DNA of 44,754 nt. Origin: Robiginitomaculum sp. GTDB taxonomy: Bacteria; Pseudomonadota; Alphaproteobacteria; Caulobacterales; Maricaulaceae. Positions 17,209 through 27,100 of the stretch are shown piece by piece. Made by a program: the position numbers and the translations under genes. Below the pieces are notes generated by a model. It searched no databases and was not told the origin of the DNA. It saw only the letters and a program-made list of their open reading frames with translations. Every line of letters starts with the position of its first letter. Position 1 is the first letter of the stretch. Location: the NCBI GenBank assembly GCA_016765135.1, contig JAESQN010000007.1, positions 1-44,754 of the forward strand, in the 5' to 3' direction.

Positions 17209-17934
17209 CTATTTTTTGTAGTGTTGTACGGCGGATTTGGCCGCATTGTGCAACACTATGGCTATGAAGAACAGCCATAGACCATCAAAATAAAACCCTC
17301 GGATCAGTTGCCAGCTGCCGTAAGCCATAAGGGCGTAGCTGAACAACATGCCAATGCGTGCTGCAATTCTGGTTGCCTTGGCGTAGTTGCGCAATATTTT
17401 CCACAAAGCCGCTTGCAATATTTTCCCCCCGTCCAACGGGAAGGCGGGGATGATATTTATAACGGCAAGCAGGAAGTTCATATAGGAGAGAAAACCGACC
17501 ACGGCTACTATAGGCAGGCCTAACTCAAGATTTATGGCCAAGCCCTTCAAGCCGAGAAAGAGGAAACCCAACAGGAAATTGACGAACGGGCCTGCCGCTG
17601 CAATCAAGAAAGCTTGCTTGGGGGTTTGTGGCCCGCGTGTAAACTCTGTAACGCCGCCAAACATCAACAAGGTTACACTTATGACCGGGATGCCAAACCG
17701 TCTGGCCGTCACGGCATGGCCAAGCTCGTGCAGTAAAATAGAGAAGAAAAATCCCGCCGCGCCTATAATGGCCAAAACCCAATAAAACAAAACGGTTTGG
17801 CCGGGAAGCGCATGCCTGAAATAACCACTGGCCAGCCACCAGACTATAAGCGCGGCAATGAAAATCCAGCTGGTATCCAGCTTGATGTCAAATCCCAACA
17901 TACGAAAGCGAAATAATTCCTGGCCGCCAAACAT
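17209..17934 (-). CDS. Site-2-type membrane metalloprotease (M50)
   Basis: A 241-residue polytopic protein with the zinc motif HELGH at 69-73 inside a membrane helix and the third ligand motif NIIPAFPLDGG in a later helix. Such proteases cut substrates within the membrane; the substrate is unknown. CBS domains present in some relatives are absent. A ribosome binding site (AGGA) lies seven bases before the ATG. The gene begins 27 bases after the lpd stop and is probably the last gene of the branched-chain dehydrogenase operon. Confidence 0.88.
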   Translation of the reverse strand: MFGGQELFRFRMLGFDIKLDTSWIFIAALIVWWLASGYFRHALPGQTVLFYWVLAIIGAAGFFFSILLHELGHAVTARRFGIPVISVTLLMFGGVTEFTRGPQTPKQAFLIAAAGPFVNFLLGFLFLGLKGLAINLELGLPIVAVVGFLSYMNFLLAVINIIPAFPLDGGKILQAALWKILRNYAKATRIAARIGMLFSYALMAYGSWQLIRGFYFDGLWLFFIAIVLHNAAKSAVQHYKK

Positions 17935-17961
17935 CTGGTTATCCTTTTGTTTCAGCTTTGC

Positions 17962-19377
17962 TTACACTGAATGTAACGGATGTCCAAGAGCTGAAAGTGC
18001 GGCTTCCATTGTGGCTTCGGACAGGGTCGGGTGGGCGTGGATGGTGCTGGCCATATCCTGAAGCGTGGCGTTCATTTCCATGGCCAGAACAAACTCGCCG
18101 GACAGTTCGGAAATATGCTTGCCGACCGCTTGGATGCCTAATATCAATCCGGTGTCTTTGCGGGCTAAAATTCGCACAAAGCCGCCGCCCTCTGCCGTGC
18201 CCGTTGTCAAAGCCCGGCCATTGGCGACCCAGTGAAACTTGCCCTCCACGGTTTCCAGCCCGGCGGTTTTGGCTTCGGCGGGTGTCATGCCGACCGAGAT
18301 AATTTCCGGGTCCGTAAAGCAAACTGCCGGAATGGCGGCAGGCGCAAATGTGCGGCGTTTGCCGGCAATAATCTCTGCGACCATTTCACCTTGCGCGGAG
18401 GCTTTGTGGGCCAGCATGGGTTCGCCGACCAGATCGCCAATGGCGTAAACACCGCGCATGGCGGTGCGGCATTTATTATCAACTTTGACAAAAACACCGT
18501 CCATGTCCACGGCCATATTTTCAAGACCCCAGCCGTCCGTATTGGGCTTGCGGCCCACCGTAACCAGGATTTTGTCGCAAGCCAATTTGACCTCGACTCC
18601 GGTTTTGTCGGTGTAGGTCAAGGTATGTTTGGCCCCTTTGGACGCCACGGATTTGGCAAAACTGCCCGTTTGTACCGAGACTTTATGATCCCTTAACCAT
18701 TTGGAGACGGGCGCTGATAACTGCTTGTCAAAGCCTGGTAAAATGGTTTTTTCCGCTTCGATAAACGTCACATCACTGCCTAGTTTACGGTAGGCAATCC
18801 CCAATTCCATACCGATATATCCGGCCCCGACAACGGCGAGTTTTTTTGGGACTTCGGCCAAGTCTAGAGCTTCGGTTGATGAAATTACAGGGCCATCTCC
18901 GTTCTTGGCAAACGATAGACCTTTAAGCTCCACACTTTTGGAACCCGTGGCCAAAATAACATTGGTCGCGGTGATTTTATCTTTGCCCACACTACATGTT
19001 TTTGCATTTTCAAACACGGCCCAACCGGAGACCACGCGTACACCTGCCGCTTTCAAAAGTCCGGCAACGCCAGAACTTAGCTTGTCAGTAATACCGTCTT
19101 TCCACGCTATGGTTTTGGCAAAATCCAGCTTTGGTTTTTCCGCCACCAGCCCGATTTCAGACTTGCCACTGGCGTTTATTCCAGCCTGCTCAAATTTTTC
19201 AGCCGCTTCAATCAATGCTTTGGAGGGGATACAGCCACGTATCAAACATGTACCGCCCAGCCGCCCGTCCTCAACCAATATGGTATTCAACCCCAATTGC
19301 CCGGCGCGGATAGCCGCCACATATCCCCCCGGCCCGGAGCCAACAACAAGCACATCACAGGTAAAATGTTCAGCCAT
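17962..19377 (-). CDS. lpdA: Dihydrolipoyl dehydrogenase (E3)
   Basis: FAD flavoprotein of 471 residues that reoxidises the lipoyl group of E2 with NAD+. The FAD-binding GSGPGG is at residues 13-18, the redox disulfide CLIRGC at Cys44/Cys49, the NAD-binding motif VVGAGYIGMELG follows, and the catalytic His-Glu lies in HAHPTLSEA near the C-terminus. It lies three bases after the E2 stop, so it is the E3 of the branched-chain complex (often called lpdV). Confidence 0.96.
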   Translation of the reverse strand: MAEHFTCDVLVVGSGPGGYVAAIRAGQLGLNTILVEDGRLGGTCLIRGCIPSKALIEAAEKFEQAGINASGKSEIGLVAEKPKLDFAKTIAWKDGITDKLSSGVAGLLKAAGVRVVSGWAVFENAKTCSVGKDKITATNVILATGSKSVELKGLSFAKNGDGPVISSTEALDLAEVPKKLAVVGAGYIGMELGIAYRKLGSDVTFIEAEKTILPGFDKQLSAPVSKWLRDHKVSVQTGSFAKSVASKGAKHTLTYTDKTGVEVKLACDKILVTVGRKPNTDGWGLENMAVDMDGVFVKVDNKCRTAMRGVYAIGDLVGEPMLAHKASAQGEMVAEIIAGKRRTFAPAAIPAVCFTDPEIISVGMTPAEAKTAGLETVEGKFHWVANGRALTTGTAEGGGFVRILARKDTGLILGIQAVGKHISELSGEFVLAMEMNATLQDMASTIHAHPTLSEATMEAALSALGHPLHSV

Positions 19378-19380
19378 TAC

Positions 19381-20637
19381 TTAATCCAAAAACAGTGTTG
19401 CAGGATGCTCCAACAGCCCCTTTATATACGCCACCATTTCTGCGGCGTGGAAACCGTCCACGACGCGGTGGTCGAAGCTGGTGGAGAAATTCATCATTTT
19501 ACGCACCACCATTTGTCCGTTTTCGATCACAGGTGTATCGACAATTTTATTGGGGCATAGAATGGCCACCTCCGGACGATTGATTACGGGTGTAGCCATA
19601 ATGCCTGCCAACTTGCCCAAGGAGGTCAGGGAGATGGTCGAGCCAGATAATTCCGCTGGTGCAATACTGCCAGTTTTGGCCGCTTCGCCAATGCGGGCGA
19701 TCTCAACGGCCAATTGCCAAATGTCCAGGCTTTCCGCGTGGCGGATAACTGGCACCATAAGACCACCCGGCGTCTGCGCCGCCATGCCGATATGTACGGA
19801 ATTATGCTGGGTGATAATCCCAGGCCCCCCATTGGCATCATCATCAAATGTCGCATTGCATTGGGGCCAAAGCTTAACAGCTTTGACTATAGCGCGCATG
19901 AAAAACGGCATCAGGGTCAGTTTGGGTTGGTGCCCAGCCTGAATAGAATTGGCCCGAATAGAGTTGAGGTGCACGCGGGTGCGCTCAATCTCGGTCATGT
20001 CAATGGCTTCAACATAAGAGAAATGCGGAATGCGGCGTTTGCTCTCGCTCATACGCTCGGCAATAATCCGGCGCATACCCGTGACTTTAATCTCGGTGCC
20101 GCCCGCTAGCTTTTGCAAGCTGGAGCCGCTGCCTTTGGCGTAGGCGTCCAGGTCTTTATGAGTGATTTGCCCGGCTTTGCCGGATGCAGGCACCAGGCTT
20201 AAATCAATGTCTTGATCCTCCGCCCGCCGCCTGACCGCCGGGGACGCCAATGGTTTGGACGATGGGGCCGAGGCAATTACAGGGGCAGGTGCCGTCTTAG
20301 TTTTTGGCTTGGTTTTTGGCTTTGGCGCAGGCTTTGGTTTTTCTTTTTTCGGGACTTCCATCTTGATCGGCGTCGGGATTGGGCTTTCTACATTGCCGTC
20401 CGTTTCGAAAATTATTAAATCGCCGCCAATGGCCATAATTTCGCCTGCGGCGCAACCGACAGATGTTACCACCCCCGTGGCTGGCGCGGTCAGCTCGACC
20501 GTGGCCTTGTCAGTCATGGCATCACAAACCGGGTCGTCTTCTTCGACCTTGTCACCAACTTTGACATGCCATTCGGTGATTTCAGCTTCGGTCACACCCT
20601 CGCCAATGTCTGGCATTTTAAAAATATACTGACCCAT
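19381..20637 (-). CDS. bkdB: Branched-chain 2-oxoacid dehydrogenase E2 (lipoyl acyltransferase)
   Basis: A 418-residue acyltransferase core of the complex. It has one N-terminal lipoyl domain with the modified lysine in MTDKATVEL, then an Ala/Pro/Lys linker (PKPAPKPKTKPKTKTAPAP). An E3/E1-binding segment (SPAVRRRAEDQDIDLS) follows, then the catalytic domain with FDHRVVDG. ATG 20637 has GGAGAA upstream; the longer open frame is rejected. The single MTDKA-type lipoyl domain and neighbours point to branched-chain rather than pyruvate dehydrogenase. A 138-base gap with a degenerate REP-like repeat separates it from E1 beta. Confidence 0.93.
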   Translation of the reverse strand: MGQYIFKMPDIGEGVTEAEITEWHVKVGDKVEEDDPVCDAMTDKATVELTAPATGVVTSVGCAAGEIMAIGGDLIIFETDGNVESPIPTPIKMEVPKKEKPKPAPKPKTKPKTKTAPAPVIASAPSSKPLASPAVRRRAEDQDIDLSLVPASGKAGQITHKDLDAYAKGSGSSLQKLAGGTEIKVTGMRRIIAERMSESKRRIPHFSYVEAIDMTEIERTRVHLNSIRANSIQAGHQPKLTLMPFFMRAIVKAVKLWPQCNATFDDDANGGPGIITQHNSVHIGMAAQTPGGLMVPVIRHAESLDIWQLAVEIARIGEAAKTGSIAPAELSGSTISLTSLGKLAGIMATPVINRPEVAILCPNKIVDTPVIENGQMVVRKMMNFSTSFDHRVVDGFHAAEMVAYIKGLLEHPATLFLD

Positions 20638-20645
20638 CTTAATTC

Positions 20646-20765
20646 TCCATTTTATTTCGCTCACGGCAGTGCGCAAGAGCGCACGCCTCCGCGTGGGCGC
20701 GCCATGGGGCGCGACGGGCGGTCACCCTTGCCTCGCTTTGCTCGGTACCGATCCTAATAAGATCA
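20646..20765 (-). repeat. Degenerate REP-like region between E1 beta and E2 genes
   Basis: Contains the perfect hairpin gtgcgc-aaga-gcgcac, a GC variant of the gttcgcaagagcgaac palindrome of copies B and D, plus gagcaaagcgaggcaagggtg, which resembles the gagcgcagcgagggtgagg end of copy C. It interrupts an otherwise tight operon and may influence mRNA stability between E1 beta and E2. Confidence 0.5.
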
Positions 20766-20775
20766 TTTTGCCCAT

Positions 20776-21801
20776 CTAATCCTCCATAATCCGGACTATG
20801 GCACCCGAAACCCGTTCCAGTCCGGGAAAATACTCCCATTCCAGCGCGTGGGGGTAGGGGGTGTCCCATCCCGTAACGCGAACGATAGGCGTTTCCAAGG
20901 CATAGAAACAATGTTGTTGCACTTCTGCAATCAATTCCGCCCCAAACCCGGATGTGCGTGTGGCTTCGTGCAAGACCAAACAGCGCCCGGTCTTGTTTAC
21001 CGATTTGACAATAGCGTCCAGATCCAGAGGCATTAAGGAGCGCAAATCGACAATATCAGCATCTACACCCGTAGCTTCCACCGCCGCTTCGGCCACCCAA
21101 ACCATAGTGCCGTAGCAAAGTATGGTCAGGTCTGCGCCCTCGCGGTGCAAACGGGCTTTTTCGAAATCAATGGTGTAATGACCTTCTGGCACTTCGCCCA
21201 GTTCATGTTTCGACCAATTTCGCGCAGGCATGTGTGGGTCGCCCGAAAACGGGCCGTTATACAAACGTTTGGGTTCCAAAAACAGCACCGGATCATTGTC
21301 CTCTATGGCCTTGATCAGCAAGCCTTTGGCATCATATGGATTGGACGGGATGATGGTTTTCAGCCCGGCAATATGGGTGAACAAAGCTTCGGGACTTTGG
21401 GAGTGGGTTTGCCCGCCGTGAATGCCGCCGCCAACCGGGGTGCGGATGGTCATGGGTGCGGTAAATTCACCGTTAGAGCGGTAACGCAAGCGGGCCGCTT
21501 CGGAAGCAATCTGGTCATAGCCGGGATAGATATAATCGGCGAACTGGATTTCCGCAACGGGACGCAAGCCGTAAGCCGCCATGCCGACGGCCACGCCAAT
21601 AATGCCGCCTTCGGCAATGGGCGTATCGAAGCATCTGTGTAAGCCGTGCTTTTCTTGCAAGCCAGCCGTACAGCGAAACACCCCGCCAAAATAACCGACA
21701 TCTTCGCCGAACACCAACACGTCCGGGTCTTGGCTCATTTTGATGTCCAAAGCCGAGTTGATGGCTTGTATCATATTCATCTGTTTCATTGTCTCGGCCA
21801 T
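20776..21801 (-). CDS. bkdA2: Branched-chain 2-oxoacid dehydrogenase E1 beta
   Basis: A 341-residue beta subunit of the thiamine-diphosphate E1 that decarboxylates oxoacids from valine, leucine and isoleucine. Typical features are FGEDVGYFGGVFRCTAGLQEKHG, TPIAEGGIIGVAVGMAAYG and the C-terminal half with VDADIVDLRSLMPLD and HEATRTSGFGAEL. It starts two bases after the E1 alpha stop, so the two chains are made together. Confidence 0.95.
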   Translation of the reverse strand: MAETMKQMNMIQAINSALDIKMSQDPDVLVFGEDVGYFGGVFRCTAGLQEKHGLHRCFDTPIAEGGIIGVAVGMAAYGLRPVAEIQFADYIYPGYDQIASEAARLRYRSNGEFTAPMTIRTPVGGGIHGGQTHSQSPEALFTHIAGLKTIIPSNPYDAKGLLIKAIEDNDPVLFLEPKRLYNGPFSGDPHMPARNWSKHELGEVPEGHYTIDFEKARLHREGADLTILCYGTMVWVAEAAVEATGVDADIVDLRSLMPLDLDAIVKSVNKTGRCLVLHEATRTSGFGAELIAEVQQHCFYALETPIVRVTGWDTPYPHALEWEYFPGLERVSGAIVRIMED

Positions 21802-21803
21802 GA

Positions 21804-23039
21804 TTATATCCCCAATTCTTGGCGCTGTCGGCGCAAATGTGTTGGTACTTCCTCGAACACTTGTTCAAACATGGTGGCCGGGTTTATTTCGGTCGGGCTG
21901 GCCAAAGTACCCAGGGCTTCCGCCTTTTTATAGGATTCGCGCACATGGGCTTTCAACTCGGCGATTAAAGCGTCTTGCCGTTCCTGGTCCCACTCACCCA
22001 ATTTAATCAAATGCTCTTTCAAACGGTCAATAGGGTCGCCGAATGGCCAGGCTTCGGCTTCGCCCTTGGCGCGGTAGGCGGACGGATCATCCGAGGTTGA
22101 ATGCCCTTCCTTGCGGTAGGTGAAATGCTCGATAACTGTGGCCCCACCGCCGGTTCTGGCGCGTTCAGCTGCCCATTTAACGGCGGCATAAACGGCTAGA
22201 AAATCATTGCCGTCGACCCGTAAACTGGCCAGGCCAAAACCAAGGCCCCTGGATGCAAAGGAACGGCTCTGGCCCGCTGCGATGCCCTGGAATGTGGAGA
22301 TTGCCCACTGGTTATTGACTACATTTATGATGACGGGCGCACGGTAGGTAGAGGCGAAATTAAGCGCGTAATGAAAATCACCTTCGGCCGTCGCTCCTTC
22401 GCCAGTAAAGGCGGAGGCAACTTCGTTTGTCCCTTTATAGGCACAGGCCATAGCCCAGCCAACCGCCTGGATCATCTGGGTGCCAAGGTTGCCGGAAATG
22501 GAGTAAAAGCCTTTGTCGCGCACGGAGTAACAAATGGGAATGGCTTTGCCCTCCAACTTGTCGGCTTTGTTGGACAGGCATTGGTTCATCAAATCCACTA
22601 CGGGCCAACCGCGTGTCATCAAAATGCCCTGTTGGCGGTAAGAGGGGAATACCATATCCGTATCTTCAAGAGCCATGGCGGTTGCCACTGCGATGGCTTC
22701 TTCGCCGATGCTTTTCATATAAAATGACAATTTGCCCTGGCGCTGCATGGCAAACATGCGTTTGTCCACAACCCGCGTCAAGAGCATATGGCGTAACGCT
22801 TGCCTCAATATATCGGGTGATAATTTTGGGTCCCATTCCCCATAAGCTTCGCCGTTAAGTTTCATAGCCCGCACCAGACCGGTGGCATGTGGCTCGGTAT
22901 CATAGGCGTCCACAAGCGGCTCTGGCCTGCCTGGCCATTCTTCCTTGTTGAGATTGACATTGGAATAATCCGGCAAATCACCAGGGCGGAACTCTGGTTC
23001 TGGCACATGGAGATTTGACGTATTTTTACGGCTAGTCAT
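21804..23039 (-). CDS. bkdA1: Branched-chain 2-oxoacid dehydrogenase E1 alpha
   Basis: A 411-residue alpha subunit. The thiamine-diphosphate motif is GEGATAEGDFHYALNFASTYRAPVIINVVNNQW (GxG...NN), with FPSYRQQG and the regulatory-loop sequence YRKEGHSTSDDPSAYR. The N-terminal extension (PEPEFRPGDLPDYSNV) is usual for bacterial branched-chain E1 alpha. It is the first gene of the minus-strand operon, divergent from an Lrp-type regulator across 131 bases. Confidence 0.95.
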   Translation of the reverse strand: MTSRKNTSNLHVPEPEFRPGDLPDYSNVNLNKEEWPGRPEPLVDAYDTEPHATGLVRAMKLNGEAYGEWDPKLSPDILRQALRHMLLTRVVDKRMFAMQRQGKLSFYMKSIGEEAIAVATAMALEDTDMVFPSYRQQGILMTRGWPVVDLMNQCLSNKADKLEGKAIPICYSVRDKGFYSISGNLGTQMIQAVGWAMACAYKGTNEVASAFTGEGATAEGDFHYALNFASTYRAPVIINVVNNQWAISTFQGIAAGQSRSFASRGLGFGLASLRVDGNDFLAVYAAVKWAAERARTGGGATVIEHFTYRKEGHSTSDDPSAYRAKGEAEAWPFGDPIDRLKEHLIKLGEWDQERQDALIAELKAHVRESYKKAEALGTLASPTEINPATMFEQVFEEVPTHLRRQRQELGI

Positions 23040-23170
23040 AAATAATATCCTGATTGGGCAATGGTTTAGGCAATATTACCTGACTTTAGCTCAATTTAGT
23101 TTGCAAATAATCTCGAAATTGCATATAGATAGGCACAAATTTACAAAATATTGCAAATAAGAGAAATATT
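23040..23170. promoter_or_regulatory. Divergent promoter region of bkd operon and Lrp regulator
   Basis: This AT-rich gap holds two exact copies of ttgcaaataa (23101-23110 and 23151-23160), exactly 50 bases apart, about five helical turns. Related pieces (aaattgcatat, acaaaatattgcaaat) lie between. Phased AT-rich repeats are typical of Lrp/AsnC operators. The region probably controls both the operon and the regulator gene. Confidence 0.45.
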
Positions 23171-23665
23171 ATGTCCTATAAGCTTGATAATATAGATGCG
23201 AAAATCCTGCATGTCATTCAAAACGATGCGGCTTTGTCAGTTGCGGAGATTGCTGAGCAAGTCGGGTTATCGTCCTCGCCGTGTTGGCGCCGGATCAAAC
23301 GTATGGAAGAAGACGGCATTATCAAACAGCGTGTGACGCGTCTGTCGCGCCAAAAGCTAGGCCTGGATTTTGAAGTGTTTGTCGCAGTCAAACTGGCCAT
23401 GCCCAACAAAGAGAACATGGAAAAATTTGAGCGGGCTATCCAATCCATGCCCGAAGTGGTGCAATGTGCCGTGGTGACGGGTGCAGTTGATTATATGTTG
23501 CGTATCGTCACATCTGACATGCATGCCTATGACCGATTTTTGCGCGAAAAACTGTTGTCTTTCTCATTGGTGATAGACGTGCAATCGCGTATCGCCCTGC
23601 GCCAGGCCAAAGACACCACGGCTTTGCCGCTCAATCTCATCAGCTCAGCCGTACCTGCAATATAA
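23171..23665 (+). CDS. bkdR: Lrp/AsnC family regulator, likely of the bkd operon
   Basis: A 164-residue regulator with an N-terminal winged helix (LDNIDAKILHVIQNDAALSVAEIAEQVGLSSSPCWRRIKRMEEDGII) and a C-terminal RAM/AsnC ligand domain (PEVVQCAVVTGAVDYMLRIVTSDMHAYDRFLREKL). Its divergent position next to the branched-chain dehydrogenase operon matches BkdR-type regulators, which respond to branched-chain amino acids. The family is certain; the target is inferred from position. Confidence 0.93.
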   Translation: MSYKLDNIDAKILHVIQNDAALSVAEIAEQVGLSSSPCWRRIKRMEEDGIIKQRVTRLSRQKLGLDFEVFVAVKLAMPNKENMEKFERAIQSMPEVVQCAVVTGAVDYMLRIVTSDMHAYDRFLREKLLSFSLVIDVQSRIALRQAKDTTALPLNLISSAVPAI

Positions 23666-24110
23666 TAAATCCTGATAATAAACCCTGCGCCTGAACAAAA
23701 AACTTACTCTACGTTCCTGCTTAACGTTATTCAGCGAATAAACCTTGCGGTGAAGCCTTTCAAATGCACTGCTTCATTTAAGTAAGCGAGTGCTCGGCTG
23801 TGTATGACAATGTGAAGATGGTCATTTTTAAGAACTGGGTTTTTGGCGCAAAATGCTGTTTCAGTATTGGTGTGAATAATAACGAAATGGATGATGAACT
23901 TTCTGACTTTCACAGCGTTTACCAATGATGGCTGCTGATATTGATAATGAGCCGCCCCGGGTTTGTAGGCACTCTTTTTGTTACTAGAAAGGCAAATAAG
24001 TAAACCCCCGCCCTAATTTAACCATAAAGTTCATAACAAATAATTACCCTTGTCATTAGAATAAATATGGTTAATAAATATTCATAACTTTGGGTGCGGT
24101 GGAGATTTTT
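23666..24110. other. Low-information gap at the left side of the accessory region
   Basis: No convincing gene is seen. On the minus strand a frame is open from about 24015 down to 23731 without a good start (it contains NKKSAYKPGAAHYQYQQPS ... LKNDHLHIVIHSRALAYLNEAV); it may be the decayed end of a gene I cannot name. Bases 24018-24025 read TTAACCAT, the consensus half-site for the alphaproteobacterial regulator CtrA, about 90 bases before the RHS start. This may be chance in AT-rich DNA. The rest is the AT-rich leader of the RHS gene. Confidence 0.35.
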
Positions 24111-27100
24111 ATGATGGAGTTTAGTGGGTTAGCGCAACAACGTAGAGGTTTATCCGGGGTGTTTGTTCGAAGTTTAGTGCTTTTGCTGGTTTGGTTGGGG
24201 CTTTGTGGGGTGTTGCTTGCACCGCTCGCGCAGGCGCAAGACTTTGCAATTGATGTCGAATATATCAAGCGACAAAATGTTGATGAACGGCTGAAGTCCT
24301 ACGGTGTTGGACTGCTGGGTGATAATATTGATTTGAACACTGGTTCTGTACAATTTGAACATGTGGACATATCCTTGCCAGGCAATTCAGGGCTTGAGGT
24401 TGCGATCCGCAGAACGCGGGGCCAAGGGTTTGTGTTCCCCCATAAGGATGCCACGAGTTATGGCAGTTCAAAATCGTCCAACCCGTTTTCTGACTGGACC
24501 CTTGAAGTGCCTAGAATAGCCATGATTTTTGAGCAAGGTGGTGATGGCAAGGAAATGTGCGATTTTGATAGGTTCGGCGGGAATTTTATAAACAACCCTA
24601 ATCCTCCTAATTATGGTGGCAATGGATTTGAGATTGGCGGAAACGAATCAGTTTGGGTCAATGATTATGATATCTCCAACGGAACCGATTTGATTGTGCC
24701 GGGACGCGGATCACAAAAATTACTGTCCTCGCCGCAAGGTCTAAACTGGCCTGCGGGGACAATCCGGGTTACAAAAAACAATTGGGCGGTTAAATGCGGC
24801 CCGGCTGACAATGGCGCGCAAGGGTTTGTTGCAACGGCCCCTAACGGCGATGTTTACAAATTTGACACCTACCGGACCCGCTATGTGGTCGCGATGCCCA
24901 TAGATGGCAAGACACCTAATCTAAGCGGTTTGGGGGTTAGTGTGTGGAGTACGGTAATTCCCCGGGCTGAAGCAAATTTACTCGCGAGTGAGGTTACGGA
25001 TGTCAATGGAAATTGGGTGCGGTATACTTATAATACCCAAGGCTGGTTAACCCGCATTCATAGTAATGATGGCCGCGATATACAGATAAATTACGACGCG
25101 AACGACTTGATACAAACGATTACCGCACATGGCCGCACATGGAGCTATGCTTACTCATCTCCACAGCCGGGTACTAGCCTGCTTTCATCGGTTACTTTGC
25201 CGGATGGGCGGCAATGGATGATGGATCTCATTAATTATACCGTTACGCCCAATAATTGCATTGAACTATCCGTTCCAGATGCAACATGGAAAATCACCCA
25301 TCCTAGTGGGGTGGAAGGGACATTTATTTTCTCGGAAACGCGGCATTTAAAAGGCAAATCACCAACGGGTAACAACAGATCCAGAAATTGCACCACCGGG
25401 GTCATGACATTTACACCCTATTTTGATTTCATGTCCGTGAAATCCAAAACCCTCTCCGGGCCCGGTTATCCATCTGCCACATGGAATTACACCTATTCGG
25501 GCTATAATGGCGGTGGTCTACCCGTGACAAAATGGGGTCAGGTGGTGGGGCCTTTGGGGCGCAAGACCAAAAGCCATTATCACCGGGCGACGGACTTGGA
25601 GGGGTTGGAGCAACAACAGCAAATCTATGACAGCGGCGGCGCGCTTATGCAAACCACCAATTACACCTATGTTGTAGAAAACCCGGTGGGCACCACCTGG
25701 CTTGAAAATGAAAACCCCGGCAAGCTGACACGCCCGCGCTATCAGAGCGCGGTGGTCACAACCCGAAACGGTGATACATTCACGACCAATAATAGTTACA
25801 ACAACACCCAATCCTCCTCCGCCTACTCCTACGGCAACCCCATATCCACCAGTGTCTCCTCCAACGTCTCCACCACCCCGCGTACTACGGTCACGACCTA
25901 TGAGCATAACACCGCCAAATGGATACTCGGCCTGCCCAAAACCATGACCACCAACGGCCGCAATATGTCGAGCTATGTCTATGATTCCAAAGGCCGCAAA
26001 ACGTCCCAGACCCGCTACGGGGCCGCCCATGCCACCTACAGTTATAACAGCGACGGCACCATACTTTGGGGCCGCGACGCCCTGGGCCGCCAAACCACGC
26101 TCTATGACTGGAAGCGCGGCACGCCCCAGCGTATTAAACGCGCCGACAATGTCTCGACCTACCAATATGTGGACGATAATGGCTGGCTGACCAGCTCGAA
26201 AGACGCGCGCGGCTACACCACCAGCTATGAACGCGACACCATGGGGCGCTTGACCAAATACATCCCACCCAGCCCGTGGACAGCCACGGATATCGCCTAT
26301 GATTTCGGCGCAGACATCAGCCAAACCATCACCAAGGGCAATGCCGAAACCACCATCAATTATGACAACATGTTCCGGCCCATTCTCGTCCAAACGGCGG
26401 ATTTGCTCACCGGCCAGTCCACCTATGTTAAATCCAGCTATAACGGCGCCGGGCAGACCGTGTTTACCTCTTTCCCCTCGGCGAACAGCAACCCAACCGA
26501 CGGCACCAATATGACATATGACGGGCTGGGGCGGATCCTTGACAGTACGGAAAATGTTGCACCTTATGCGCAGACAAAAACCCGGTATTACGGCTCTCAC
26601 CGCACCCGTGTCCACGACCCGGCGGGTAAATTCTCGGATTATTACTATACCGGTTACGACGGCCCGAACGGCAAGACAATACGCGGCCTCTATCAGTCGA
26701 ACGACGGCACATTTACCTATACCTATATGACCCGCAATGACTGGGGCGAGATGACGAATATGACCCAATACGGTAATTCGGGTGGTGTGAGCGTTGTTGA
26801 GTACCGCTATTATTATTATGACGCCCAGCGCCGTTTGTGCCGTTACCGCGAGAACGAAGGCGGCGACACACTCTATAAATATGACGTGGCCGGGCAGATG
26901 ACCTCTTACCAAAAAGGCCTGGCGGCTGGCTCGGCCTGTCCTGCGCCTGCGGGCAGTGACAAGGTCAGCCTGTCTTACGATGTTCTCGGGCGGCCCACCA
27001 CCACCAATTACGCCGACGCGGCCACGCCGGATATCGCCCGCAGTTATGATAACAACGGCAATGTGCTTGGCGTTAATCGTGGCCCAAATGGTGGATCGGG

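Noticed and set aside
23925-23945. Possible second attachment site resembling the dusA start (atgatgg)
   Set aside because: Only seven or eight bases agree with the dusA motif region; too short to call.
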